Shown piece by piece: positions 7,279 through 15,179 of a stretch of DNA of 44,307 nucleotides. The stretch is from NCBI GenBank assembly GCA_035995425.1, contig DASYKM010000243.1, positions 1 to 44,307 of the forward strand. Direction: 5' to 3'. The position numbers and the translations under genes were made by a program. The DNA comes from CADEED01 sp035995425 (GTDB lineage Bacteria > Pseudomonadota > Gammaproteobacteria > Steroidobacterales > Steroidobacteraceae). The notes beneath the pieces are model-generated. The model did not search any database. It had not been told where the DNA came from and was given only the letters and a program-made list of their open reading frames with translations. The first letter of the stretch is position 1; every line of letters starts with the position of its first letter.

Positions 7279-8231
7279 GCCGCCAACGCCCGTGGAATGC
7301 GTGACTTGTTAGCCGCCAGCCAGGTGGCGAAGTTCGCGATGCCGGGATGCAGGGCACGCACGCGATCGAGGTTCCGGCGCGCGCAGTACGCGGCTTCGAA
7401 GTCGCGCTTGAACTGCCACATGTTGCCGATCTCATCCGCTCCCGGGAACGGAAAGGCGCGGAATTCGTCCGGTGTCACGGCGTTGTAAGCCACGTGTTCG
7501 CCGAGGGCGGTGCTCAGTTGCACCGCCATTTGCGCGCCGGTCAGGTGTTCGCCGGCGATGCCTATCGACTCGCCGATCAATGCGTCACCGCGCAGGAAAA
7601 TCTCGTGCGCGGCGATGCCGATGTCGCCGGCGGCAATCCAGGGAATTCGGGCGGCGCCGGTCGGAAAAGTGAGAACGAGTTTTCCATCGCCCGTGCGCTG
7701 CGGACCCATTCCAAAGTGGATCAGGTTTTCCCAAAACCCCGAGGTGTACAGGTAGGTCACCGGCACGCGTTGCTGCGCGAAGAAGCGATGCGCCTCGCCC
7801 TTGGCATCGAAATGCGGAACGTTGAAACGCTCTTGCAGCACGGGCATGCGCGCGCCATCGGCGGCCAGGAAATCGCGCGTGTCTTCGAGCGTGGACCAGA
7901 TGGCGTGCCGCACGCCGGCCTGGGCGGCCGCGGCCGCCAGGTTGTGTGCCTGCGTCAGCTCTTTCTGCGCCGACAGGTGCTCCCAGAAGTTGGTGACGAA
8001 GAACGCGCCATAGGCCCCTTCGAGCACGCGTTGGATGCTGCAGCCGTCGTCGAGATCCGCGAGGACGACTTCGGCGCCGGCGGCTTTGAGCGCCTGGGCG
8101 GCTGGACTCTCGGGTCTGCGAGTGACCGCGCGCACCGCGAAATGCCGCCCGGTATCGGCTAGCAATGCGCGGACGAGCCCGCCCCCCTGCGCGCCGGTGG
8201 CACCAAAAACGGCAATGACGGGCTTGGACAT
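7275..8231 (-). CDS. NmrA-like family NAD(P)-binding protein
   Basis: This 318-aa cytoplasmic protein opens with the atypical-SDR nucleotide-binding loop VFGATGAQGGGLVRALL (9-15 for GATGAQG) and the RPES basic patch after strand 2 that selects NADP. It lacks the classic YxxxK catalytic pair in a usual position, as NmrA and HSCARG redox sensors do; quinone-reductase activity also occurs in the family. It is first in the cytochrome operon and divergent from the PPOX flavoprotein pair across a palindrome at 8300-8316, which suggests shared redox control. The ATG at 8231 gives the full Rossmann fold. Confidence 0.9.
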   Translation of the reverse strand: MSKPVIAVFGATGAQGGGLVRALLADTGRHFAVRAVTRRPESPAAQALKAAGAEVVLADLDDGCSIQRVLEGAYGAFFVTNFWEHLSAQKELTQAHNLAAAAAQAGVRHAIWSTLEDTRDFLAADGARMPVLQERFNVPHFDAKGEAHRFFAQQRVPVTYLYTSGFWENLIHFGMGPQRTGDGKLVLTFPTGAARIPWIAAGDIGIAAHEIFLRGDALIGESIGIAGEHLTGAQMAVQLSTALGEHVAYNAVTPDEFRAFPFPGADEIGNMWQFKRDFEAAYCARRNLDRVRALHPGIANFATWLAANKSRIPRALAA

Positions 8232-8299
8232 GGTGCGACTTCCGGCTGTTCGCCCAGGGGCGGGGAAGCGCAGGTTAGGGAGGGGCAGCCACCGCGTTT

Positions 8300-8316
8300 G
8301 CTAAGTCGCACTTAGC
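8300..8316. promoter_or_regulatory. 17-bp palindromic operator candidate between NmrA and PPOX genes
   Basis: The arms GCTAAGT and ACTTAGC are perfect inverted repeats around a 3-base centre, with T/A pairs continuing outside. The core TAAGTCGCACTTA also fits the T-N11-A pattern of LysR-type sites. It lies in the 135-base divergent intergenic region, 69 bases from the NmrA start and 50 bases from the PPOX start, next to an AT-rich stretch (8317-8330) suited to a promoter. The regulator is unknown; the winged-helix protein at 8843-10198 is a candidate. Confidence 0.5.
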
Positions 8317-8366
8317 GAATTCTTAATTTCACGCTAACGTGTACCGGGGAGCGCAAGAACAACAAC

Positions 8367-8846
8367 ATGACTTTGACGTCGGACATGGTTCAGCTTCTGG
8401 CCGCGGGCGTGGCGCATCAGGTTGGTGCCTGCACGAATGGCGGACGCCCGGTGGTGTGCCGCGGCATGGCGGCCGATCTCGAGCCGGATGGTCGCCTGGT
8501 AGTCGTCATCTCGGCGGAATCGGGCTTCGAAGTGCTCGACGCCGTGCGCGAAAACGGCCGCATCGCACTCAACGTCACGCTGCCCGAGAACTTTCGCTCC
8601 ATGAGCCTGTTAGGCAGCGATGCCGTCGTGAGCCTGGGTGGCGCGGCTTTTCGCGCCCTGGTCACATCGCGGCACGATGCGTTTCGCGCCCAGCTCAATC
8701 GCTTTGGCTTCCCACCCGAATATTCCTCCGCCTGGTATACAGCCGCGGATGAGCAGCTGATGGCGATCCGGTTCACGCCAACCGCCGCGCGCAACCAGAC
8801 CCCGGGACCGGGCGCCGGCAACGCCCTCGCGCTGCAGCCCGCATGA
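8367..8846 (+). CDS. Pyridoxamine 5'-phosphate oxidase-like (flavin split-barrel) protein
   Basis: This 159-aa cytoplasmic protein has the split beta-barrel pattern of FMN- or F420-binding PPOX-like proteins: HQVGACTNGGRPVVCRGMAADLEPDGRLVVVIS near 17-50, then VRENGRIALNVTLPENFRSMSLLG. Substrate and cofactor cannot be read from the sequence. The short C-terminal tail is proline/glycine-rich. Its stop overlaps the start of the next gene as ATGA, so it is made together with the PPOX-GAF-winged-helix protein, probably as a subunit or a paired sensor. No good ribosome-binding site is seen at normal distance from the ATG (GGGGAG is 15 bases away), so the start is moderately certain. Confidence 0.78.
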   Translation: MTLTSDMVQLLAAGVAHQVGACTNGGRPVVCRGMAADLEPDGRLVVVISAESGFEVLDAVRENGRIALNVTLPENFRSMSLLGSDAVVSLGGAAFRALVTSRHDAFRAQLNRFGFPPEYSSAWYTAADEQLMAIRFTPTAARNQTPGPGAGNALALQPA

Positions 8847-10198
8847 GCGCGCAGTTCGAGGACGGCCTGAGCTTGTTCGCGGTACGCCGCATGATGGAAG
8901 GCGTCGTGCCGCCGAGCCTGTGCACCGCCTCCGCCGAGCACGTCCCGAACGTGAGTTATCTGTCGCTCGCCGAGTACGTGGATCCGCAGCACGTCGCACT
9001 CTCGTACCAGTTCTTCAATCGCAGCCGCGACAACGTGCTGGCTACCCGGCGCGCTTCGTTGACGCTCGACGATCCGTACACGGGCGCGGGCGTGGTATTG
9101 CAACTCGAATACCAGCGCACCGAGACCGAGGGCCCGGTGTTCGAGCGCCTCCGCGCCAAGCTCATGGGCGTGGCCAGCCACGTCGGCATGGCCAATGTGT
9201 TTCACCTGCGCGGCGCGGATATCTATCGCGTGCTCGAGCTGCGGCGGGTGCCGGGCCGCAAGGAATTGCCGGCGGCACAGCCACGCGTGGACTTGCCGAC
9301 CAACTCGCGGCTGTTGTCCGAGCGCATGGCGCATTGCGAAGAGCTCGCCGACCTTCTCGATACCTTGTTAGATGGCCTGCAGGAGCTGCTGCGCATCGAC
9401 CACGCGATGCTATGGCTGTTCGATTCCTCGCGGGCCGCGCTCACCTTGCTGGCGAGTCGCGGCTACGAGACCGACGGTGCCGGCGCCGAGATCTCCATCG
9501 GTGAAGGCATCGTCGGCACGGCGGTGCGCGAAGGAGTGCCGATTCGCGTCGGCCACATGATGAACATGGCCACCTACGCGCGCGCGGTACGCGATCGCGC
9601 CGACGCCCTGGGCCTCGAGCCGGTATTCAAAGGCGCAATACCGCTGCCAGGTCTCGAGGAGCCGCGCAGCCAGCTCGCCGTGCCATTGCGCGCGCGCGGA
9701 CGCGTGCTCGGCGCGTTGCTGGCCGAAAGTGGCCACGACCAGTACTTCGGTTACGACGACGAAGACGCGTTGATGATGCTCTGCGGACAATTCGCCGTGG
9801 CCATGAGCCTCATGCAACCGGCCGAACCCGAGCCGCCGCCCCGCGAGCCACCGCGGGCCGTCGATCCGACTGGCGGACCCGCGGTGCGCCTGCGTCGGTA
9901 CGCACGCGACAACAGCATCTTCCTCGACGAGGTCTACCTCATCCGTGGCGTCGCGGGGGCCATTCTCTGGAAACTCGCGGGCGAGTTCCTGCGCAGTGGG
10001 CGTCGCGAATTCTCCAATCGCGAGTTGCGCCTCTCGCCGGACCTGCGGTTGCCCGACGTGCAGGACAATCTGGAGGTGCGTTTGCTGTTGCTGCAGCGCC
10101 GTCTCGCCGAGCAGCGCGCGACGATCCAGCTGGAAAAAGCCGGTCGCGGGCGCATGCGCCTGTCCGTCAGCCGGCCCATCGTCATGGAATCGGATTGA
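8843..10198 (+). CDS. PPOX-fold / GAF / winged-helix fusion protein, probable sensor-regulator
   Basis: This 451-aa soluble protein has three modules. Residues about 15-135 are a second PPOX-like split barrel (PPSLCTASAEHVPNVSYLS, then the LEYQRTETEGPVFERLRAKL helix). Residues about 165-330 are a GAF domain (LLRIDHAMLWLFD, ISIGEGIVGTAVREG, LAVPLRARGRVLGALLAES). After a proline-rich linker, residues about 355-445 form a basic winged-helix-like region (FSNRELRLSPDLRLPDVQDN, then LLLLQRRLAEQ). The build suggests a flavin- or small-molecule-responsive regulator, but neither the ligand nor DNA binding is proven. It overlaps the PPOX gene by 4 bases and is divergent from the NmrA-cytochrome operon, its possible target. 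Confidence 0.82.
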   Translation: MSAQFEDGLSLFAVRRMMEGVVPPSLCTASAEHVPNVSYLSLAEYVDPQHVALSYQFFNRSRDNVLATRRASLTLDDPYTGAGVVLQLEYQRTETEGPVFERLRAKLMGVASHVGMANVFHLRGADIYRVLELRRVPGRKELPAAQPRVDLPTNSRLLSERMAHCEELADLLDTLLDGLQELLRIDHAMLWLFDSSRAALTLLASRGYETDGAGAEISIGEGIVGTAVREGVPIRVGHMMNMATYARAVRDRADALGLEPVFKGAIPLPGLEEPRSQLAVPLRARGRVLGALLAESGHDQYFGYDDEDALMMLCGQFAVAMSLMQPAEPEPPPREPPRAVDPTGGPAVRLRRYARDNSIFLDEVYLIRGVAGAILWKLAGEFLRSGRREFSNRELRLSPDLRLPDVQDNLEVRLLLLQRRLAEQRATIQLEKAGRGRMRLSVSRPIVMESD

Positions 10199-10303
10199 CT
10201 AGTTAGCGACCGTCCCGTTTGACGAAGTAGTGTCGGCAGGTCGAGACAGCGGAACTCCCACCGCGCTTCGTGTATACAGGCGCGCGCACAGCGAGGAATA
10301 CCA

Positions 10304-11113
10304 ATGAGACGCTTCAGTAGTTCGATGTCCGTGCTAGCCGTCGGCGTGACGACGCTGTTGGTCGCCGCCGCCCATGCCGACGTCACGGTGACCACGACGG
10401 CGGCGGGCAAAGCCTCGTTCATCAACGTCGATGGTGAAGGCGTGCACAAGATCAAGGGCACGCGCATGCGCAGCGACCAGGCGCTCAAGGGCAAGATCCA
10501 GACCCTCATCATCGACATCGACGGCCGCCGCTTCGTCGATCTCGATGACAAGAAGAAGTCCGCCGTCGTGACTCCGCTCGACGCCATTGCCGATGAGCTT
10601 GCGAAGGTGGGCACAGGCGCCATGCAGGCGACGCTCACGAAAACCGCGCAGAGCAGGCAGATCGCCGGATACCCGTGCACGATCTATGACGTGAACCTGA
10701 CGCTGCCGTTCAGCCCCACGGGCGAAATGGGCCAGGGAATGGATCTCAACATGGTGCTGTCGGGCACGGTCTGCCTTGCCACCACCGTTCCCGGCCTCGC
10801 CGACTACCAGGCGTTTTACCAAGCCTCGGCGGATTCGGGATTCATCTTCGGCGATCCGAGGGCCGCCAAGTCGCCCACCGGCGCGGCGCAAGCCAAGGCC
10901 TACGCCGCGTTGACGAGAAAGATGGCGGAAGCGGGCATGGCGCTCGAGAGTCATGTGACCATCAGCGCCACCGGCGACGGGCCGATGGCGGGCATGTTCG
11001 CGAAACTCGCCAAGAGCGACATCACCACCACGGTCACGAAGGTCGAGGCCGGCAGCCTGCCGGCTGACGCGTTCGAGATTCCCGCGGGCTACAAGGTGAA
11101 GACGCAGAAATAG
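10304..11113 (+). CDS. Exported protein, DUF4412-like
   Basis: This 269-aa protein has a signal peptide (SVLAVGVTTLLVAAAHA) and a body of repeated beta strands with the pattern typical of DUF4412-type periplasmic proteins: TRMRSDQALKGKIQTLIIDIDGRRFVDLDDKKK near 53-85, a central GYPCTIYDVNLTL strand pair and a C-terminal PADAFEIPAGYKV block. Such proteins read like a bound-ligand or lipid-carrier fold; no enzyme motif is seen. Two cysteines (YPCTI and GTVCLA) may pair. A GAGG site lies 7 bases before the ATG. It stands as a single gene, 105 bases after the GAF regulator and convergent with the VWA gene. Confidence 0.72.
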   Translation: MRRFSSSMSVLAVGVTTLLVAAAHADVTVTTTAAGKASFINVDGEGVHKIKGTRMRSDQALKGKIQTLIIDIDGRRFVDLDDKKKSAVVTPLDAIADELAKVGTGAMQATLTKTAQSRQIAGYPCTIYDVNLTLPFSPTGEMGQGMDLNMVLSGTVCLATTVPGLADYQAFYQASADSGFIFGDPRAAKSPTGAAQAKAYAALTRKMAEAGMALESHVTISATGDGPMAGMFAKLAKSDITTTVTKVEAGSLPADAFEIPAGYKVKTQK

Positions 11114-11150
11114 CGACGCACTCCCCGCCGGCGCTACGCGGCCTGAATAA

Positions 11151-11198
11151 CGCTGCGCGGGTCAACTATCGCTGCGCGGGTCAACTAACGCTGCGCGG
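11151..11198. repeat. 19-bp tandem repeat over the VWA stop codon
   Basis: Two near-identical 19-base units (CGCTGCGCGGGTCAACTAT at 11151 and CGCTGCGCGGGTCAACTAA at 11170) are followed by a third partial copy (CGCTGCGCGG at 11189) that is the real 3' end of the VWA gene. Each full unit carries a CTA, the TAG stop in the minus strand, so the end of the gene has been copied downstream. It looks like slippage duplication; no hairpin or U tract accompanies it. Confidence 0.7.
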
Positions 11199-13467
11199 CC
11201 TGGGCCTTGCGCACCAGCTGCACGAACTCGCCGCGGTAGCCGAAGCGATCTGCACCGGTGGAGGACTGGGCCTGGCGAATGATGTCTTCGTAGCCGAGCG
11301 TCCCGGTATAACTACCGCCGCGCAGCAGTTGCCCGAAGCCGGCGACCGCGGTCGAGAACTGCACGTCGCGCAGCACGGCCTCGGATGCCGACGTGGTCTT
11401 CAGCGGAATCACCTGTTCCAGCAGCCGTGACTGCGACTCGGTGGGAAGCTTGTAGCGGATCTTGAGGTAGCCATATTCCTCACGGCTGCCGCCCGCCGCG
11501 GCCGGACGATTCTGCGGATATCGGCTTTCGCCGACCATGCGCGCGCTCGAACCCACGGGCGTGATCTCGTAGATGGCGGTGACGGCGTGGCCCGAGCCCA
11601 CGTCGCCGGCGTCGATCGCGTCGTTGTTGAAATCCTCGCGCTTGAGCGAGCGGGTTTCGTAACCCACGAGGCGATATTCCGCCACCGTGGCCGGGTTGAA
11701 CTCCACCTGGAGCTTCACGTCCTTGGCGATGGTGAACAGCGACGAGCTCGCCTCCTGCACCAGCACCTTGCGCGCCTCACTGACGGTGTCGATATATGCC
11801 GCGACACCATTGCCGTTCTGCGCGAGCGCCTGCGCCAGCTCGTCGCGGTAGTTGCCCTGGCCGAAGCCCAGCACCGAAAGGAAGATTCCCTTCTCGCGCT
11901 TGCGTTCGATGTAGCCCTTGAGCTGCTCGGTATCGTCGATGCCCACGTTGAAGTCGCCGTCGGTGGCCAGCAGGATGCGATTCACACCGTTCTTGCGGAA
12001 GCTCCTCTCGGCGAGCTGATAGGCACGTTCGATTCCTTCCGCGCCGGCGGTCGACCCACCGGAACGCAGGCTGTGCAACGCGTCCAGGATCTTCTCCTTC
12101 TCGCGCACCGGCGTGGGCTCGAGCACCGTACCGGCGGCGCCGGCGTAAACGACAATCGCGACCGTGTCGGTGGGCTTGAGGCTGCCGAGCAGCAGTTCCA
12201 TGGACTGCACCGCCAGCGGCAGCTTGTCGGGTGAATTCATCGAGCCGCTCACGTCCAGCAACAGCACGAGGTTGGCGTCTGGCGCCTCACCGCGGTCGAT
12301 CTCGTAGCCCTTGATGCCGATGTGCACCAGCTTCTTGTCCTTGCCCCAGGGCGAATCGCCAACTACCACGGTGGGCGCGAACGGTTCCAAGGCGGACTTG
12401 GGCTTCGGCCAGGCATAGTCGAAATAGTTGATCATCTCTTCGACGCGCACCGCGTCTTTCTGCGGCAGCACGCCATCGTTCAGCATTCGCCGCGCGAAGC
12501 TGTACGACGAGGTATCGACATCCACCGAGAACGTGGACACCGGATCCGTGGCCACCTGCTTGACTGGGTTCAGCTCGAAGTGCGCGAACTTGTCGCGGCT
12601 CTCGTCCGCCGGCGCTGGCACGGACATGTACAGCGCCGTGCCGACATTGGCCACGCCACGGTCCTTTCTCTCCGACTTGTAGAGAGACGAAGGAGCCGGA
12701 GGCGCAACGCCCTTGTGCGGCGCACGCCCGCCACCGCTCGCCTCCGCGACGACCACTTCTTCCAGAGCCTTGGCACTGATCTCCGCCATAGGACTTGTCT
12801 GAGGAGCGGCTGAAATGCGCATTCCAGTCACGGTGACCTCGCTGACCTCATCCTTGTTAGCCGGCGCAACGGGAGCCGTGACGATATCCCCGGCCACCGC
12901 CTGCCCCGCCGCGGATTGCGGCTGGGCCAACGACTCCGAGTTTGCCGTGGCGACTGCGTCGCGCTCCCCGGCGCGCGTGCTTCGATCGCCCTTCGGCTCG
13001 GCACTTGCCGCAGGCTTCTGTTCGGGTATGGCGTTCACCGGATCCGCGCGAGGGATCGGAATTGGCTCCGACCGCGCCGGTATCTCTGGTTCGGAATTCA
13101 CCGGCCCGGGAGGCAGCGCATTTTCCGGCGTGTGCTCGAGCAGTCTGGCGCCGCCGCCGCCGAGCATCGGCCAGACCACGGCGAATCCGATCACGGCGAG
13201 ACACACGCTCGCCGCACCCGCAAACAATCTCGTCCTCGTCGACCAGCCCATGGAGTCTCTCCGGTGTGATGTACTTTCACGAGAGAGACGTACCGCGCCT
13301 AACAAACCTTGGAACCGGCCGGCCTTGTGCGCGCCAGGCTGAGCGCTCGCGGCGTGCACGCGGCTGAATTCCGCGAGCGCCGCGCGCTTGGCGCGCAGCC
13401 GCGCCTCGGGATCGGGTGCCGGGGCGCTCACGCGCGCCAGTTTCGCTTCCAGGGATTTCTCATTCAT
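11185..13467 (-). CDS. Membrane-anchored VWA (YfbK-type) protein
   Basis: The order along 760 aa is: cytoplasmic basic N-terminus (1-78), one transmembrane helix (about 80-100), a long proline/alanine-rich periplasmic linker (105-270), a YfbK N-terminal block with DVDTSSYSFARRMLNDGVLP (about 314-335), a VWA domain (about 397-580) and a YfbK C-terminal domain (about 585-755). The metal-ion-dependent adhesion site is intact: D405-V-S-G-S and D503-G-D. The linker holds EVTVTGMRI (210-218), which looks like the TonB box of TonB-dependent receptors. The start overlaps the sigma-factor stop by 8 bases, so the N-terminus may act as its anti-sigma partner (inference). It probably works as a periplasmic protein-interaction platform. 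Confidence 0.9.
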   Translation of the reverse strand: MNEKSLEAKLARVSAPAPDPEARLRAKRAALAEFSRVHAASAQPGAHKAGRFQGLLGAVRLSRESTSHRRDSMGWSTRTRLFAGAASVCLAVIGFAVVWPMLGGGGARLLEHTPENALPPGPVNSEPEIPARSEPIPIPRADPVNAIPEQKPAASAEPKGDRSTRAGERDAVATANSESLAQPQSAAGQAVAGDIVTAPVAPANKDEVSEVTVTGMRISAAPQTSPMAEISAKALEEVVVAEASGGGRAPHKGVAPPAPSSLYKSERKDRGVANVGTALYMSVPAPADESRDKFAHFELNPVKQVATDPVSTFSVDVDTSSYSFARRMLNDGVLPQKDAVRVEEMINYFDYAWPKPKSALEPFAPTVVVGDSPWGKDKKLVHIGIKGYEIDRGEAPDANLVLLLDVSGSMNSPDKLPLAVQSMELLLGSLKPTDTVAIVVYAGAAGTVLEPTPVREKEKILDALHSLRSGGSTAGAEGIERAYQLAERSFRKNGVNRILLATDGDFNVGIDDTEQLKGYIERKREKGIFLSVLGFGQGNYRDELAQALAQNGNGVAAYIDTVSEARKVLVQEASSSLFTIAKDVKLQVEFNPATVAEYRLVGYETRSLKREDFNNDAIDAGDVGSGHAVTAIYEITPVGSSARMVGESRYPQNRPAAAGGSREEYGYLKIRYKLPTESQSRLLEQVIPLKTTSASEAVLRDVQFSTAVAGFGQLLRGGSYTGTLGYEDIIRQAQSSTGADRFGYRGEFVQLVRKAQAAQR

Positions 13468-13990
13468 AGGCCAAGCTCGCGCGGGCTTCCTGCCGGTTCA
13501 TGTGTTTGCGTATGGTGTGCACGCGCCAAGAAATGGTTGACTCCGATACTCCGAGAATCGTGCCGGCTTCCGCATGGCTCATGCCCTCCGCGTGTACCAG
13601 CAGCGCGGTTTCCTTCATGCCCTCGCCGAGCAGTGCGAGCTGCGCCAGCACCTGGGACAGATAGATGCCGTCCTCGGCGTTCGCGACGTCGAACGTCGAT
13701 TCCTCCTCGGGCAGCTCGTCATGCTCGTGGCGCTGTTGTGAGCGCTGCCAGTCGTGCGCGCAGCTGATCACCAGTCGATACAACCAGCTGGTGAACGCCG
13801 CCTGGAATCGGTACTGCGAAAGGCTGCCCGCCAGCTTCAGGCACGCCTGCTGCGCAATGTCTTCCGCATTGGCGGCGTGGCCACACCACTTCCACGCGAA
13901 CCGGTGGATGGTGTCGTAGTGCAGATCCAATAGTTCGGCGAAAGCGGTCGCGTCCCCGCCCTGAGCCCGTCGTATTAGAGTTTCATCCAT
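13460..13990 (-). CDS. ECF-type RNA polymerase sigma-70 factor
   Basis: This 176-aa protein has a sigma-70 region 2 (DAFAELLDLHYDTIHRFAWKWCGHAANAEDIAQQACLKL, about 15-53, then TSWLYRLVISCAHDWQR) and a region 4 helix-turn-helix (AEGMSHAEAGTILGVSESTISWRVHTIRKHM, about 134-164). The linker is acidic. It directs polymerase to an envelope or stress regulon not identifiable here. It is transcribed with the VWA gene, whose start lies inside its 3' end. No separate anti-sigma gene is present, which leaves the VWA N-terminus as the obvious candidate. The ATG at 13990 gives the normal N-terminal length. Confidence 0.93.
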   Translation of the reverse strand: MDETLIRRAQGGDATAFAELLDLHYDTIHRFAWKWCGHAANAEDIAQQACLKLAGSLSQYRFQAAFTSWLYRLVISCAHDWQRSQQRHEHDELPEEESTFDVANAEDGIYLSQVLAQLALLGEGMKETALLVHAEGMSHAEAGTILGVSESTISWRVHTIRKHMNRQEARASLAYE

Positions 13991-14174
13991 CCGGTCGAAC
14001 GCTCGTTACTGCTCATGAGACGGACGCATCCGCACTTTCCTTGGAACGGCGGCCCGACATTATGACCAGCCCGCTGCCGTGCCCGGACGCGCTCCCCATG
14101 GATAACGGCCGGCCACCTGCCATGGTGTTCGGCAGCGTCACCGCGTCAAGACCAAAAAGGCCCGCCTGACGCGC
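13991..14174. other. Intergenic region between sigma factor and EpmB
   Basis: This stretch should hold the promoter of the sigma/VWA unit and the 3' end of the EpmB transcript. Just past the EpmB stop, the minus strand has GCGTCA and TGACGC arms enclosing a run of five T, which could make a weak terminator. I see no gene and no convincing promoter. Confidence 0.3.
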
Positions 14175-15179
14175 TTACGCGCCCGCGACGCTCGGGACTT
14201 TGAAAGCCGCGCCCGGGATCTCGCGCACCAGGCGCGGCACCAGGTAGCCGGAAAGCCGCGCACTGAGCTCACCAATGAGACGCTGCGCATCGGCTTCAGC
14301 CACGTCGAAATGCGCCGTGCCGCGCACGCGGTCGGGCAAGTGCAGGTAGTAAGGAACCACGCCCGCGTCCATGAGCGCGCGCGAGAGCTGCGCGAGCGTG
14401 TCCGCGTCGTCGTTGACTCCCTTGAGCAATACGGACTGATTGAGCAGCGTGACCCCCACCGCGCGCAGCCGGCCGCAGGCGGCGCGCACGTCGCCGTCGA
14501 TCTCGTTGGCATGATTGACGTGCAGTACGAATACGGTAGGTAGTTTGATACCGCGCAGCCAGGCGAGCAGGCCGTCATCGACCCGCGATGGCAGCACGAC
14601 GGGCTGGCGCGTGTGCACACGTATGCGCCGCACATGGGGCATGGCCGCGAGCGCCGCGGTGATCCGCGCCAGGCGCGCATCGCTCAACGACAAGGGGTCG
14701 CCGCCGCTCAGGATGACCTCTTCGATGCTGGAGTCCGCCGCGACACGCGCGAGCGCGGCATGGAAGCGCGGGGCGCCTTCTTCAGCCGCATCCTGCTGCG
14801 CCGAGTAGGGAAACTCGCGCCTGAAGCAATAACGGCAGTGGATCGCGCAGGCCTGAGTGGTGATGAGCAGCGCGCGCCCGGCATATTTCTGCAGCAGGCC
14901 CGGCGCACGCACGGCGGCGTGCTCCTGCAGCGGATCCGGACCATAGCCCGGCGTCTCGATGAGCTCGTCGGCGAGCGGCAATACCTGGCGCAGCAGCGGA
15001 TCGTTCACATCGCCCCGGCGCATGCGCGACAGGAAACCTGGCGTCACACGCAAATCGAAGGTCTCGTTGGCGGCGCGCGCGCCGGCGAGCAGCTTGGAAT
15101 CGAGGCCGAGAGCGGCCAGCAATGCTTCGGGACTGGTCGTGGATTCGGCCAGTTCACGCTGCCAGGCGGTTGCGGTCAT
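14175..15179 (-). CDS. epmB: EF-P beta-lysylation protein EpmB (lysine 2,3-aminomutase)
   Basis: EpmB is a radical-SAM, PLP-dependent enzyme that converts (S)-alpha-lysine to (R)-beta-lysine, which EpmA attaches to elongation factor P so ribosomes pass polyproline. The iron-sulfur motif C-x3-C-x2-C is at C111, C115 and C118 (TQACAIHCRYCFRR). The SAM-binding EVILSGGDPLSL block is near 154-165. The C-terminal IPGAAFK holds the likely PLP lysine (K327). Length (334 aa) fits the family. Unusually, its ATG overlaps the stop of the DUF1080 gene (ATGA) and it sits last in a carbohydrate operon, with no efp or epmA nearby. Confidence 0.95.
   Translation of the reverse strand: MTATAWQRELAESTTSPEALLAALGLDSKLLAGARAANETFDLRVTPGFLSRMRRGDVNDPLLRQVLPLADELIETPGYGPDPLQEHAAVRAPGLLQKYAGRALLITTQACAIHCRYCFRREFPYSAQQDAAEEGAPRFHAALARVAADSSIEEVILSGGDPLSLSDARLARITAALAAMPHVRRIRVHTRQPVVLPSRVDDGLLAWLRGIKLPTVFVLHVNHANEIDGDVRAACGRLRAVGVTLLNQSVLLKGVNDDADTLAQLSRALMDAGVVPYYLHLPDRVRGTAHFDVAEADAQRLIGELSARLSGYLVPRLVREIPGAAFKVPSVAGA

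Noticed and set aside
14026..14056. ECF-type autoregulatory promoter upstream of the sigma factor (GGAAAGT then CGTCTCA on the minus strand)
   Set aside because: The -35 match is partial and the spacer of about 13 bases is shorter than the 15-17 usual for ECF promoters, so I could not support it.
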